DNA of 36,751 nt from Bacteroidota bacterium. GTDB taxonomy: Bacteria > Bacteroidota > Bacteroidia > Flavobacteriales_D > Crocinitomicaceae. Positions 23,621 through 31,749 of this stretch are shown piece after piece. The notes beneath the pieces are model-generated. The model searched no databases. It was not told the origin of the DNA and worked only from the letters and a program-made list of their open reading frames with translations. The position numbers and the translations under genes are program-made. Each line of letters starts with the position of its first letter. The first letter of the stretch is position 1. Location: NCBI GenBank assembly GCA_030148165.1, contig JASBTZ010000004.1, positions 1 to 36,751 of the forward strand, in the 5' to 3' direction.

Positions 23621-24348
23621 AGAGCTTTTTTATGCACTTTTACCTTGATGCAAAAGTGCCAAAAGATCAAGAAGCGTTGCTAGACCTTTGCCTCTCGCTG
23701 GCCTTCTTGTTACTGGCCGTCTCCGATTCGCTTGAGCAAGTTCAAGAGCCATCTTGTCGCACAGGCCTCCCAGACGGACTGCATAACCACGGTTTGCAAC
23801 ACTTCGCGTTATGGTTAAAATGTCTGAACTTCGTCCTCCCCCTTGATCCCCCTCCGAAGGGGGAAATAAAATCGGTGCATCATCTTCGTCCTGACTAATT
23901 CGAACGATCGAGTAATCGGGAATTCGAAAAATCCAATCCCTAAAGTCTAATATCCATCATCTAATATTCGGAGATGCAGCACTAGAGCTTTTTATGCACT
24001 TTTACCTTGATGCAAAAGTGCCAAAAGATCAAGAAACGTTGCTAGACCTTTGCCTCCCGCTGCCCTTCTTGTTACTGGCCGTCTCCGATTCGCTTGAGCA
24101 AGCTCAAGAGCCATCTTGTCGCACAGGCCTCCCAGACGGACTGCATAATCACGGTTTGCAACACTTCGCGTTATGGTTAAAATGTCTGAACTTCGTCCTC
24201 CCCCTTGATCCCCCTCCGAAGGGGGAAATAAAATCGGTGCATCATCTCCGTCCTGACTAATTCGAACGATCGAGTAATCGGGATTTCGAAAAATCCAATC
24301 CCTAAAGTCTAATATCCATCATCTACATATTCGGAGGTGCAGCGCTAG
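23621..24348 (+). repeat. Tandem direct duplication, 363-bp unit
   Basis: Unit 1 (23621-23983) and unit 2 (23984-24348) match over their whole length with roughly a dozen differences plus a small insertion (ctaatattc against ctacatattc). Each begins agagcttttttatgcacttt, contains GCACTTTT/AAAAGTGC as a hairpin, a C-rich REP-like element (23835-23863 and 24197-24225), and ends in ggagatgcagcactag or ggaggtgcagcgctag. The latter end sequence recurs at about 26560. Confidence 0.85.
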
Positions 24349-24360
24349 ACTTTTCTTTGA

Positions 24361-24391
24361 TTCTTTCTTTTTGGTAATGAAAAAGAAAGAA
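24361..24391 (+). repeat. Hairpin cassette
   Basis: TTCTTTCTTTTT (24361-24372) and AAAAAGAAAGAA (24380-24391) form a perfect 12-bp stem with a 7-nt loop containing ATG. It follows gcgctagacttttc, as does the hairpin at 26585-26615. The ATG in the loop opens the frame of the next gene and may mislead start prediction. Confidence 0.7.
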
Positions 24392-24394
24392 TGT

Positions 24395-24976
24395 ATGATT
24401 CAGGAGAGCAACGCAAGGGAAAAAGTAGCAAGAAAGCATTATTTTCATACCATGTTCAGCTCAGAAGGAAACATACTCATATTCGCTATTATCCTAACCT
24501 TCATCATCTTTGGTGGACTCATAGGAGGCTACATCTTACATGATTGGGTAACCATGACTCCGGAGAACTGGAAAGGGGTGATCGTCATGCGCTTCGTGTT
24601 GCATCTGGTTGGGGTCTTGCCTTTCATTCTTTTGCTGGGCGGTCTGATGGAATCCTTTTGGAAAGGCGCGTTGATCGGAGTCGCTATTCTCGCTGTTATG
24701 AATTTTAATCCAATTCTTGATTTGGTTAAGGGTCCAATCGAAATCGATCAGATCGAACCGGAAGAGTGGGTTAGGGAAGAGTATAATAACCCTAGCTCCG
24801 ATGTTGATTTCTCAACCCATGAAGTCCCGATGATTCGATTGGAACAAAACGGTCGCTCGATTATGCTAACTAAAGAGCGTTGGGACAAGCTTGTTGCGAA
24901 TTGTGATGGTGAAAATCCCATTCACTTTATTGGTTTAGAATACCTCGAAGTTGAACTCGAATGGAGCTGCGACTGA
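24395..24976 (+). CDS. Membrane protein, unknown function
   Basis: The product has a charged N-terminus, then two or three hydrophobic helices: ILIFAIILTFIIFGGLIGGY, then MRFVLHLVGVLPFILLLGG and the weaker GALIGVAILAVMNF. A soluble acidic C-terminal part follows (EPEEWVREEYNN, SIMLTKERWDKLVANC). I recognise no family. The frame is open to 24371, but that part lies in a dispersed hairpin, so I place the start at ATG 24395 (MIQESNAREK); ATG 24452 (MFSSEGN) is another option. No neighbours are co-oriented; it stands alone between repeats and a convergent gene. Confidence 0.65.
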   Translation: MIQESNAREKVARKHYFHTMFSSEGNILIFAIILTFIIFGGLIGGYILHDWVTMTPENWKGVIVMRFVLHLVGVLPFILLLGGLMESFWKGALIGVAILAVMNFNPILDLVKGPIEIDQIEPEEWVREEYNNPSSDVDFSTHEVPMIRLEQNGRSIMLTKERWDKLVANCDGENPIHFIGLEYLEVELEWSCD

Positions 24977-25092
24977 AATTGACTAAAAAACGCCCATAAT
25001 TGACCAAAAACGATCAGAAAACATCAAAAAACAGGCAAAAGTGATCAAAAAAGCGCTAAAAGCGATGAAATATATTTCAAGATGGGAATAAA

Positions 25093-25116
25093 AAAGCGGA
25101 ACTGGCGTCCCGCTTT
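25093..25116 (-). terminator. Rho-independent terminator of the YceI-family gene
   Basis: AAAGCGG (25093-25099) pairs with CCGCTTT (25110-25116). Read on the minus strand, the stem is followed by a T run (ccgcttttttatt), correct for the gene that ends at 25161. Confidence 0.8.
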
Positions 25117-25148
25117 AACCTAACCCTAACCCTAAACCTAAACTAACT
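25117..25148 (-). repeat. Telomere-like CCCTAA run in the YceI gene 3' untranslated region
   Basis: The plus strand reads aacctaaccctaacccta followed by aacctaaacta; the transcript strand therefore has GG-TTTA-GGG-TTA-GGG-TTA-GG between the stop codon and the terminator. Four G tracts with 3-4 nt loops could form a two-tier quadruplex. Confidence 0.6.
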
Positions 25149-25160
25149 ACTACTAGGAAA

Positions 25161-25685
25161 CTACTCTTTAATAAATTGCATTTCGTTGTTAATGTGAATA
25201 GTATCGCTAACCACTACATTTCCTGCGTCGGTCATCGCGTTCCACTTCAAACCAAATTCGCTTCGTTTGATTTTACCACTTAGGGTCAACCCTGCTTTGG
25301 TCTGACCATAAGGATCTGTCACGATTCCTGCGAATTCACCTTTCAGCGTAACCGGTTTCGAATGATCGCGGATGGTTAGTATACCATCTACCTTAAGATC
25401 TTCACCGTCCACTTCCACGTTCGTACTTTTAAATCCGATTAAAGGAAACTCCTCAGCGTTGAAGAAATCATCTGACATGAGATGTTCATCGCGATCTTTC
25501 GTACCGGTATTGATACTTTCTACATCTGCTTCAAATTCGAATTCAGCGTTGTTGAAGTCTTCTCCATCTGTCTTTGCGTTTGCCCGAAATGAACCAAAGG
25601 TTCCTGTCACGTTTGTGATCATCATGTGCTTTACTTTAAAAGCGATATCACTGTGCGTCGGGTCTATTTTCCATGTTGTCTCCAT
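25161..25685 (-). CDS. YceI-family lipocalin-like protein
   Basis: The 174-residue product begins METTWKIDPTHSDIAFKVKH, the classical YceI opening (W-x-IDPxHS-x-i-F-vxH). It continues through GTFGSFRANAKTDGEDFNNA, SINTGTKDRDEHLMSDDFFN, DGILTIRDHSKPVTLKGEFA and a terminal GKIKRSEFGLKWNAMTDAGN. YceI domains form an extended barrel that binds isoprenoid-chain lipids. No signal peptide is present, so this copy should be cytoplasmic, unlike E. coli YceI. It lies 85 bp downstream of a Crp/Fnr-type regulator on the same strand, which may control it. Its 3' end carries a G-rich tract and a terminator. Confidence 0.94.
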   Translation of the reverse strand: METTWKIDPTHSDIAFKVKHMMITNVTGTFGSFRANAKTDGEDFNNAEFEFEADVESINTGTKDRDEHLMSDDFFNAEEFPLIGFKSTNVEVDGEDLKVDGILTIRDHSKPVTLKGEFAGIVTDPYGQTKAGLTLSGKIKRSEFGLKWNAMTDAGNVVVSDTIHINNEMQFIKE

Positions 25686-25770
25686 AACGATTGGTTTTTA
25701 TGTGTTAGTACTAAGATACCCTGGTAACTAATTAATTCCATTGACCTATGTTAAGACTTTGGGAAAAGCC

Positions 25771-26358
25771 TTATTTCTTTGCTTCGATGAGCTTGCGCTT
25801 GAGACGGCTTAAAGACTCCGGGAGGATGCCCAGATAAGAAGCGATCTGGTGTTGAGGTACCAGCTGTTCAATGTTTGGAATGCGCGCGAGTAGATTCATA
25901 TAACGTTCATCAGCCGTCTTACTTATGGCTGCGAGAAAGCGATTCTGATAAGAGGTGAGGTGTTTTTGAATGATGATCCGAAACATGCGCTCGAGTGCCG
26001 GGATCTTCTTAAAGAGTTCTTCTTTTTGTTCGGGACGAATCACCAAAAGTTCGGATGGCTCCAATGCCTGAACGCTCATAAACGCCGGACTCCCTTCATA
26101 GAAAGAGGTGATGTCGCCCACCCACCAGGTCGGCAACGCGAAATTAAGGACATGTTCATTTCCTTTATCGTCTGAATAGAATACACGAAGTGTTCCGTTC
26201 AAAACAAAGGCTTCGGTTTCGCAGCGATCGCCCTGATGAAATAAAAACTCTTTCTTGTCCAGATGCATCACCTTGTAAGAGTCGCAAATGATTTGCTTGT
26301 CGGCATCACTCAGGGTAATGTACTGTTCGATGTAGTTGATTAAATCCTCGTGTTGCAT
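25771..26358 (-). CDS. Crp/Fnr-family transcriptional regulator
   Basis: From ATG 26358 (MQHEDLINYIEQYI) the protein is 195 residues. A cyclic-nucleotide-binding-like domain covers about 10-115 (KKEFLFHQGDRCETEAFVLN, GTLRVFYSDDKGNEHVLNFA, TSFYEGSPAFMSVQALEPSE). A dimer helix and a shortened HTH end follow (VPQHQIASYLGILPESLSRL then KRKLIEAKK), characteristic of the Bacteroidota Crp/Fnr branch. The phosphate-cassette arginine expected for cAMP is not obvious, so the ligand is unknown. The frame extends 22 codons upstream to 26424, but that part is unlike the family. It is followed by the YceI gene on the same strand. Confidence 0.9.
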   Translation of the reverse strand: MQHEDLINYIEQYITLSDADKQIICDSYKVMHLDKKEFLFHQGDRCETEAFVLNGTLRVFYSDDKGNEHVLNFALPTWWVGDITSFYEGSPAFMSVQALEPSELLVIRPEQKEELFKKIPALERMFRIIIQKHLTSYQNRFLAAISKTADERYMNLLARIPNIEQLVPQHQIASYLGILPESLSRLKRKLIEAKK

Positions 26359-26715
26359 GAAATAAAGATAATGATTGTCCTTTTGGTTCTCTATTTTTCT
26401 ATCAGGATGGTAACCCTGCCTCACTGCGCCCCCGCAATAATTAATTATGAACGCGCCTCAGCGACAAGTGGAACGATCGCACTGAGATGTGGGCACCATG
26501 AGATAGCTGCGGAGCAGATCATTGAAATGGTCACATCTTAGAAGAAGAGTGAACATGAGGAGGTGCAGCGCTAGACTTTTTTGCACAACTTTTTGGGGCA
26601 ATGCCAAAAAGTTGTAAATAATAATACCTACGGTATTCCCCATCCCCTAAATGTTAAAAAGTAAGGATCGTATACCAAGACGAATATTGCCAGCGTTACT
26701 ATCAAAACTCGCATC
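26359..26715. other. 357-bp intergenic region between divergent genes, with repeat hairpin
   Basis: No gene is supported. It must hold the promoters of the Crp/Fnr-type gene (leftward) and of the outer-membrane protein gene (rightward). Between them is gaggtgcagcgctagac, shared with 24336-24350, followed by the 12-bp hairpin at 26585-26615. Confidence 0.7.
26585..26615 (+). repeat. Hairpin cassette member
   Basis: ACAACTTTTTGG (26585-26596) and CCAAAAAGTTGT (26604-26615) pair perfectly around a 7-nt loop (ggcaatg). The flank gcagcgctagactttttt is shared with the hairpin at 24361. The stem sequence differs while its architecture is kept, as in a family under structural constraint. Confidence 0.7.
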
Positions 26716-27378
26716 ATGAAAAAACTGATCATCCTACTACTGATCTCACCTTTTAGCTACAGCCAGGACAAAACAGCAGACTTTAGTCTTCTGGGAGGAT
26801 ATGAATACAACAGTCCTAATTCTACCGGTTGGAACATCTTGTTCACCGCTTTGGGACCTACGGAAAAGCTGCCGCGACTGGAATTTGGCTTCTCGCTAAG
26901 CTACGGTGTCTCAGAGTTTAACCGTGACGATAATGACCAACAGCTTTATCCCAGTGATGAATTCTCAGTAAATCTTGGCGGACCAGTCAGAAAAAGACAT
27001 TATGAACGTAGCGAACGCTTTCGTGCCGGAATAGAAACGCAGTATGCTGTGATCAATGGTGAGCGAAGTAAATTGTACCTGGGAACTGCCTTAACTTTGG
27101 AGCTTTTATCAAGCTACCGTGAGTTTGGTTACGAGATTTATCAGGAAGTGGATTCAACAGGTTTTACTTATTCTTCCGAACCTTATTGGATTGAGCAGCG
27201 AGGAAATGAGATCGAGAATAGGTCTTTACTGTTGCTGCAACCCTTTCTGGTTTACCAATTTGGTCTCTCAGAAAAGATCTCAATAAACCTTCGAGCGATG
27301 AGCAATATTTCCCTTCAAAGCATTATCTATCCGAAACCCGGACCACAATTAAACCTGGGAATTACGTATAGTTTGTAG
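26716..27378 (+). CDS. Secreted or outer-membrane beta-barrel-like protein, unknown
   Basis: The 220-residue product has a signal peptide (MKKLIILLLISPFSYSQ) and alternating beta pattern throughout: FSLLGGYEYNSP, LEFGFSLSYGVSEFN, FRAGIETQYAVIN, KLYLGTALTLELLSSYREFG, LLLLQPFLVYQFGLSEKISI. It ends in an aromatic-poor but typical barrel strand, PGPQLNLGITYSL. An 8-stranded outer-membrane barrel is the likely fold. No family or function is recognised. It is divergent from the Crp/Fnr-type gene and is not clearly co-transcribed with the thioredoxin-like gene 86 bp downstream. Confidence 0.72.
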   Translation: MKKLIILLLISPFSYSQDKTADFSLLGGYEYNSPNSTGWNILFTALGPTEKLPRLEFGFSLSYGVSEFNRDDNDQQLYPSDEFSVNLGGPVRKRHYERSERFRAGIETQYAVINGERSKLYLGTALTLELLSSYREFGYEIYQEVDSTGFTYSSEPYWIEQRGNEIENRSLLLLQPFLVYQFGLSEKISINLRAMSNISLQSIIYPKPGPQLNLGITYSL

Positions 27379-27464
27379 CGTTTCCCAATTTTCATAGTAA
27401 TTAAGTCCGTCCTGAATTGACGAGCTTTTTTATTATCCTTATTTTAAAGCCAAAACAAATCAAT

Positions 27465-28034
27465 ATGGCACTGGTAGAATCAAATACATTTGAAATAGGA
27501 ACGCAGGCTCCTGACTTTAACTTACTGGATACGGTCAGCGGAAAGCATCGAAGGTTGAATGAACTGAAAGGGGAGAAGGGAACCGTGATCATGTTCATTT
27601 GCAATCATTGTCCTTATGTGAAGCATGTGAACGCAGGTTTAGTGCAGGTCGCTAATGATTATCAAGATAAAGGGATTGCTTTTATTGCTATCAGTAGTAA
27701 TGATACTAGCACTCATCCACAGGATGGTCCGGAGCACATGAAACAGGTCGCAGCAGATCTGAACTATCCCTTTCCGTACCTCTTTGATGAAGACCAAAGC
27801 ATTGCCAGAGCATATGATGCTGCCTGCACGCCAGATATCTATTTGTTCGATGATGACTTGAAAGCGGTTTATCACGGTCAATTGGACGATTCGCGTCCAG
27901 GCAATGACATACCTGTCACAGGAAACGATTTGCGAAACGCGATGGATCACTTATTAAATGGAGAAACACATCTCGAAGATCAGAAACCAAGCATCGGTTG
28001 TAGCATAAAGTGGAAGACTGATCACTCCAATTGA
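27465..28034 (+). CDS. Thioredoxin-fold (AhpC/TSA, PRX-like 1) protein
   Basis: From ATG 27465 the protein is 189 residues. It shows the AhpC/TSA layout: GTQAPDFNLLDTVSGKHRRL, then TVIMFICNHCPYVKHVNAGL with C46-x-x-C49, FIAISSNDTSTHPQDGPEHM, FPYLFDEDQSIARAYDAACT and PDIYLFDDDLKAVYHGQLDD. The CNHCPYV motif marks the PRX-like 1 group, probably a thiol peroxidase or thiol-disulphide reductase. A TTG at 27417 would add an odd hydrophobic segment, which I reject. It is 13 bp upstream of the old-yellow-enzyme gene and likely heads a three-gene operon concerned with redox or electrophile stress. Confidence 0.88.
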   Translation: MALVESNTFEIGTQAPDFNLLDTVSGKHRRLNELKGEKGTVIMFICNHCPYVKHVNAGLVQVANDYQDKGIAFIAISSNDTSTHPQDGPEHMKQVAADLNYPFPYLFDEDQSIARAYDAACTPDIYLFDDDLKAVYHGQLDDSRPGNDIPVTGNDLRNAMDHLLNGETHLEDQKPSIGCSIKWKTDHSN

Positions 28035-28047
28035 TTATTTTCGTTGT

Positions 28048-29136
28048 GTGAAGTTATTCGAAGAATATCAGCTGAAGAATTTAACGCTTTCTTCCAGAGT
28101 GATCATGGCACCATTGACGCGCAGAAGATCAACGCGTAATCATGTTCCGGTTAAATTTATGGCTGACTATTACGCGCAGCGAGCAAGTGCCGGACTTATT
28201 ATAGCTGAAGGAACTTCTCCTTCACCCAATGGAGCAGGCTATGCAAATATACCAGGACTCTATAATGAAGCCCAAAAAGAAGCCTGGAAACCGATCACCG
28301 AAGCGGTTCACGAAGAAGGAGGAAAGATCTTTTTGCAGGTCATGCATACCGGTCGTATTGCTCATTCAAACAATCTAACGGATGGTGGTCGCGTTGTAGC
28401 TCCTTCAGCAATTGCTCAAGAAGGAAACATTACGACCTACGATCTCGATAAGCAACCGTACCCAGTACCGCACGCATTAACATTAAATGAAATTGAAACA
28501 ACGATAGCAGAATATGCTCATTGCGCACGACTCTCAATTGAAGCCGGGTTCGATGGTATAGAAATACACAGTGCTCATGGGTATCTTCCAAATCAATTTT
28601 TAAATGCATCGAGTAACCAGCGTGACGATGAATATGGAGGAAGTATCCCCAATCGCCAACGCTTTCTGCTGGAAGTGATAAGTGCATCCAGTAGCGAGAT
28701 TGGCTCGGACAAAGTTGGTTTACGTATTTCACCATTCAGCTATGCAGATAAATATGAGGATCAGGAGGAAGTCCTTGAGATGTATCGTTCATTGATTCCA
28801 CGATTAAATGATTTTGATCTATCGTACCTTCACTTGAGTCATATGGGAGATCCGGAACCAATTAAATTTAAGCTCTGGAAGGAACTTCGATCACTTTATA
28901 ATAGTACCCTGATTATATGTGGTGACTTCACCAAAGAAAGTGCAGAGCAAGCGCTTCAAAATAATGAAGCCGACTTAATTGCCTTTGGCAGAGATTACAT
29001 AGCAAACCCCGATCTCGTAGAGCGTTTCAAGAATGACTGGCCGTTGGAAGAACGTGATCGGACAAACTGGTATACACTGGGTAAAGAAGGTTATTCGGAT
29101 TATCCTTTTTATACAGATAAAATAAAAGAGACATGA
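28048..29136 (+). CDS. Old yellow enzyme family NADH:flavin oxidoreductase (ene-reductase)
   Basis: The 362-residue product is a full-length FMN barrel. It starts GTG MKLFEEYQLKNLTLSSRVIM, continues APLTRRRST, IFLQVMHTGRIAHSNNL, the substrate-binding pair H174-x-x-H177 (IEIHSAHGYLPNQFLNASSN), then QRDDEYGGSIPNRQRFLLEV and LIAFGRDYIANPDLVERFKN. The family reduces activated C=C bonds of enones and nitro-compounds with NAD(P)H. The usual H/N pair is H/H here, as in part of the family. The stop overlaps the next start (ATGA). Its place after the thioredoxin-like gene suggests a detoxification operon; the physiological substrate is unknown. Confidence 0.93.
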   Translation: MKLFEEYQLKNLTLSSRVIMAPLTRRRSTRNHVPVKFMADYYAQRASAGLIIAEGTSPSPNGAGYANIPGLYNEAQKEAWKPITEAVHEEGGKIFLQVMHTGRIAHSNNLTDGGRVVAPSAIAQEGNITTYDLDKQPYPVPHALTLNEIETTIAEYAHCARLSIEAGFDGIEIHSAHGYLPNQFLNASSNQRDDEYGGSIPNRQRFLLEVISASSSEIGSDKVGLRISPFSYADKYEDQEEVLEMYRSLIPRLNDFDLSYLHLSHMGDPEPIKFKLWKELRSLYNSTLIICGDFTKESAEQALQNNEADLIAFGRDYIANPDLVERFKNDWPLEERDRTNWYTLGKEGYSDYPFYTDKIKET

Positions 29137-30986
29137 AGATTTTATTGACGATTTCCTACTGTATTATTGCGCTAGCCGCTTCAGCACAACTTACCACTGC
29201 TGATTACGAAAAGAAAGAAGTGTACATAACGATGCGTGATGGGGTCAAACTTTTCACAAGCATTTATTCACCGAAAGAAGCGAAAGAGAAGTACCCGGTT
29301 CTCATGATTAGAACCTGTTATAGTGTTGCACCCTATGGCCCCGACACCATGCCTGAGAAACTGATGCACAATCCGGACCTGGTAGCTTCCGGTTACATCT
29401 TCGTGAAGCAGGATGTGCGTGGAAGATGGATGAGCGAGGGTGAGTTCGAAAACACAAAACCACCTTATTCCTGGTCAGAGAAAAAGCGTACAGATGAGGT
29501 AACGGATTCATACGACACCTACGACTGGCTCGTAAAGAACTTAGAGCACTTCAACGGGAAGATTGGACAATATGGAAATTCTTACCTCGGTTTTACTTCT
29601 TTAGTAGCATCGGTAACGGATCATCCTAATTTGAAAGCCGTGCTTGCCATGGCTCCGGTTACTAATTTTTATTTCGAAGATTTTAATCGATACGGTTTGT
29701 ACGGATTGAACTACATGCCGGTAATGGATGTGTTTGGTGTTCAGAAAGAAGCGCCTACAGATAAATCATGGTACAGTAATAATCAACGCGAATTTCTACT
29801 TGATAAAGAAAAGGAACTCACCGTTGATTACTACGATTACTTCCTGAAACATCGGGCCTTAAGCAGTACCGATCATTTGATCGATCCGGATAATTTCTTC
29901 TGGAGCAATATTAAGGAACATCCGAATTATGATGATTACCGTCAACAACGAAATTGGATTCAGTATCTGGAGAAGAGCAAGTGCCCTACAATGGTCGTAG
30001 GTGGTTGGAACGATGAGCAAAACCTTTATGGAATCCTCAATTCCTTTAAGAAAATGTATCACGATGCACCTGATTCTCAGGCGAAGCTTGTTTTGGGTCC
30101 CTGGTCACATGGTCATCCTAAAAAACGAGATAGCTTGTATTATTTAGGTGATATCTTTTATGGTTATGATCTGGCGAAAACGTACCAGGAAGAAATTGAA
30201 TATAAGTATTTCGAGTATCACTTGAAGGGTAGAGGTCAGGAGCCGTCCTTTAGAGCGCATGTATTCGATACCGGGTCAAAAGAATGGAGAGATTTTGGCG
30301 ATGATCCATTTGATGATGAGCTGAACCGCGTGACCATGTATTTACGTCCGGATGGCATGATCGGTGCGAAAACGACAGGCAGTAGATCTTATATTTCTGA
30401 TCCGGACCACCCGGTACCATTTATTGAAGATGACCATTTCCATCGAATGGCACCTAAACATTACATGACAGATGATCAGCGCTTTGTATCTAAAAGACCC
30501 GATGTATTAACATACGTAACGGATCCGTTGAAGGATGAGCTAACTGTTCAGGGAACGATCGAAGCGATTATTCAATTTGCAACGGATCACGAGGATGCTG
30601 ATTTGTACGTCAAAGTGATTGACGTGTTTCCCATGGATCGCGAACCGGAGTCAACCGATAAGGATGGCGTAAAGATGAATGGCTTTCAACATTTAGTAAG
30701 AGCCGGATATATACGAGGCCGTTATCGCAATTCATTCGAAAACCCCGAACCGTTTAAACCAGGTGAGAAGACTGAAGTCACTGTACCACTATTAGAAGTG
30801 CTCCATACATTTAAAAGAGGTCATCGAATAATGATTCAGGTACAGAGCTCCATGTTCCCGCTATTTGATCTGAACCCACAGAAGTATGTGACTAACATCT
30901 ATGAGGCGACTGATGATGACTTTGAGTCAGCACAACATATTGTCTTTGGAGATAGTCGAATTATAATTCCCGTAGTTCGACGCTAA
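29133..30986 (+). CDS. CocE/NonD-family (peptidase S15-like) alpha/beta-hydrolase, secreted
   Basis: The 617-residue product begins with a signal peptide (MKILLTISYCIIALAASAQ). The catalytic fold follows: VYITMRDGVKLFTSIYSP, the oxyanion-side VKQDVRGRWMSEGEF, and the nucleophile S150 in GQYGNSYLGFTS, in place of the commoner GxSYxG. The acid is D294 in VVGGWNDEQN and the base H326 in GPWSHGHPKK. The C-terminal part (about 380-617) is a jelly-roll lid typical of X-Pro dipeptidyl peptidase C-terminal domains. Members cleave esters or N-terminal X-Pro dipeptides; the substrate cannot be called. It overlaps the old-yellow-enzyme gene by 4 bp. Confidence 0.9.
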   Translation: MKILLTISYCIIALAASAQLTTADYEKKEVYITMRDGVKLFTSIYSPKEAKEKYPVLMIRTCYSVAPYGPDTMPEKLMHNPDLVASGYIFVKQDVRGRWMSEGEFENTKPPYSWSEKKRTDEVTDSYDTYDWLVKNLEHFNGKIGQYGNSYLGFTSLVASVTDHPNLKAVLAMAPVTNFYFEDFNRYGLYGLNYMPVMDVFGVQKEAPTDKSWYSNNQREFLLDKEKELTVDYYDYFLKHRALSSTDHLIDPDNFFWSNIKEHPNYDDYRQQRNWIQYLEKSKCPTMVVGGWNDEQNLYGILNSFKKMYHDAPDSQAKLVLGPWSHGHPKKRDSLYYLGDIFYGYDLAKTYQEEIEYKYFEYHLKGRGQEPSFRAHVFDTGSKEWRDFGDDPFDDELNRVTMYLRPDGMIGAKTTGSRSYISDPDHPVPFIEDDHFHRMAPKHYMTDDQRFVSKRPDVLTYVTDPLKDELTVQGTIEAIIQFATDHEDADLYVKVIDVFPMDREPESTDKDGVKMNGFQHLVRAGYIRGRYRNSFENPEPFKPGEKTEVTVPLLEVLHTFKRGHRIMIQVQSSMFPLFDLNPQKYVTNIYEATDDDFESAQHIVFGDSRIIIPVVRR

Positions 30987-30999
30987 GATTCGATTTAGA

Positions 31000-31749
31000 C
31001 TAAGTTCTACTTGCTTTCACCAAAGCTGAGTCTTTCAATAACTCGCGATAAAGTGATCGACATTCTTCCAGTAGTTCATTCAAGTGCTCCGGATATAATT
31101 CTTCTTTGGCTTTGTATTTCATGAACCCGGTTGAACGATGAATATTGGAGTACCAGTGCTTGGCCCAGAGACCATCTTCCGGTCGCGGACCAGCTGGCCA
31201 GTGCAGCATATTCGATTCAAATGGAATACCAATTCGTTCGCATACTTTGCGCAATACTAATTCAGGGTCGAGTAGTACTTCTTTGGAATCAAGGATCAGA
31301 TAGGGAATACCCTCCTGGTCAAAGTAACTCTTAAGTTTCAAATGCTCAGCGTAACCGACATCTTTCAATGATGGATTTGGAATAACCTTATCAAAGGAGG
31401 GCAGCATATCGATAGGGTCACGCGTCAGAATGATGTTGAAACCATTTCGCGTAAAATCAAGATCGAGGTCCATTAGATGATGGGTCATGTTCTTAAAGAA
31501 TACAACTTCCTTTTCGTGTGGTCCATTCATGAATGCTACAACGGCATTTGGATCGCATTCCATCTGCTCCATGATCAGATCTGCATCCGGATGGTATTCA
31601 TGCGCTTTGGTGTTAGCCAAATAAGCACCATAAAGCGGTTCATCGTACACGCGCGTATCGGAGCGCTGTGCGAAGGAGTACATCAGGGTGGTCGAAATAT
31701 TTCTCGGTCCTGACCACAGAAAAATGCGTTGGGTATTATCTGCTTGCAT
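31000..31749 (-). CDS. Sulfotransferase-like protein, paired with an aminotransferase
   Basis: The 249-residue protein opens with a P-loop-like PAPS site, FLWSGPRNISTTLMYSFAQR (residues about 10-29). The 3'-phosphate region IILTRDPIDMLPSFDKVIPN then fits the sulfotransferase fold, as do the later GIPYLILDSKEVLLDPELVL and ERIGIPFESNMLHWP. It is the second gene of a coupled pair, its start overlapping the aminotransferase 3' end by 14 bp. Similar proteins occur beside or fused to class IV aminotransferases in other bacteria. Sulfonation of an amino-acid-derived product is therefore plausible but not shown. True PAPS chemistry is uncertain because some family members lack it. Confidence 0.82.
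   Translation of the reverse strand: MQADNTQRIFLWSGPRNISTTLMYSFAQRSDTRVYDEPLYGAYLANTKAHEYHPDADLIMEQMECDPNAVVAFMNGPHEKEVVFFKNMTHHLMDLDLDFTRNGFNIILTRDPIDMLPSFDKVIPNPSLKDVGYAEHLKLKSYFDQEGIPYLILDSKEVLLDPELVLRKVCERIGIPFESNMLHWPAGPRPEDGLWAKHWYSNIHRSTGFMKYKAKEELYPEHLNELLEECRSLYRELLKDSALVKASRT

Larger units (their letters stand above)
23518..24394. other. Non-coding stretch dominated by a tandem duplication
   Basis: About 0.85 kb without a supportable gene. It contains the two 363-bp units described separately, each with a hairpin, a C-rich REP-like element and a gatcgagtaatcggga-type end, then a third hairpin at 24361-24391. The short frames starting MHFYLDAKVPKDQ in both units arise from the duplicated repeat and are not genes. 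Confidence 0.8.

Noticed and set aside
23575-24260. Two plus-strand frames starting MHFYLDAKVPKDQ
   Set aside because: Both lie inside the 363-bp tandem duplication and match each other only because of it. They run through hairpins and C-rich palindromes and have no domain.
25117-25148. True telomere or linear replicon end
   Set aside because: Only two to three units, internal to ordinary chromosomal genes, with normal sequence on both sides.
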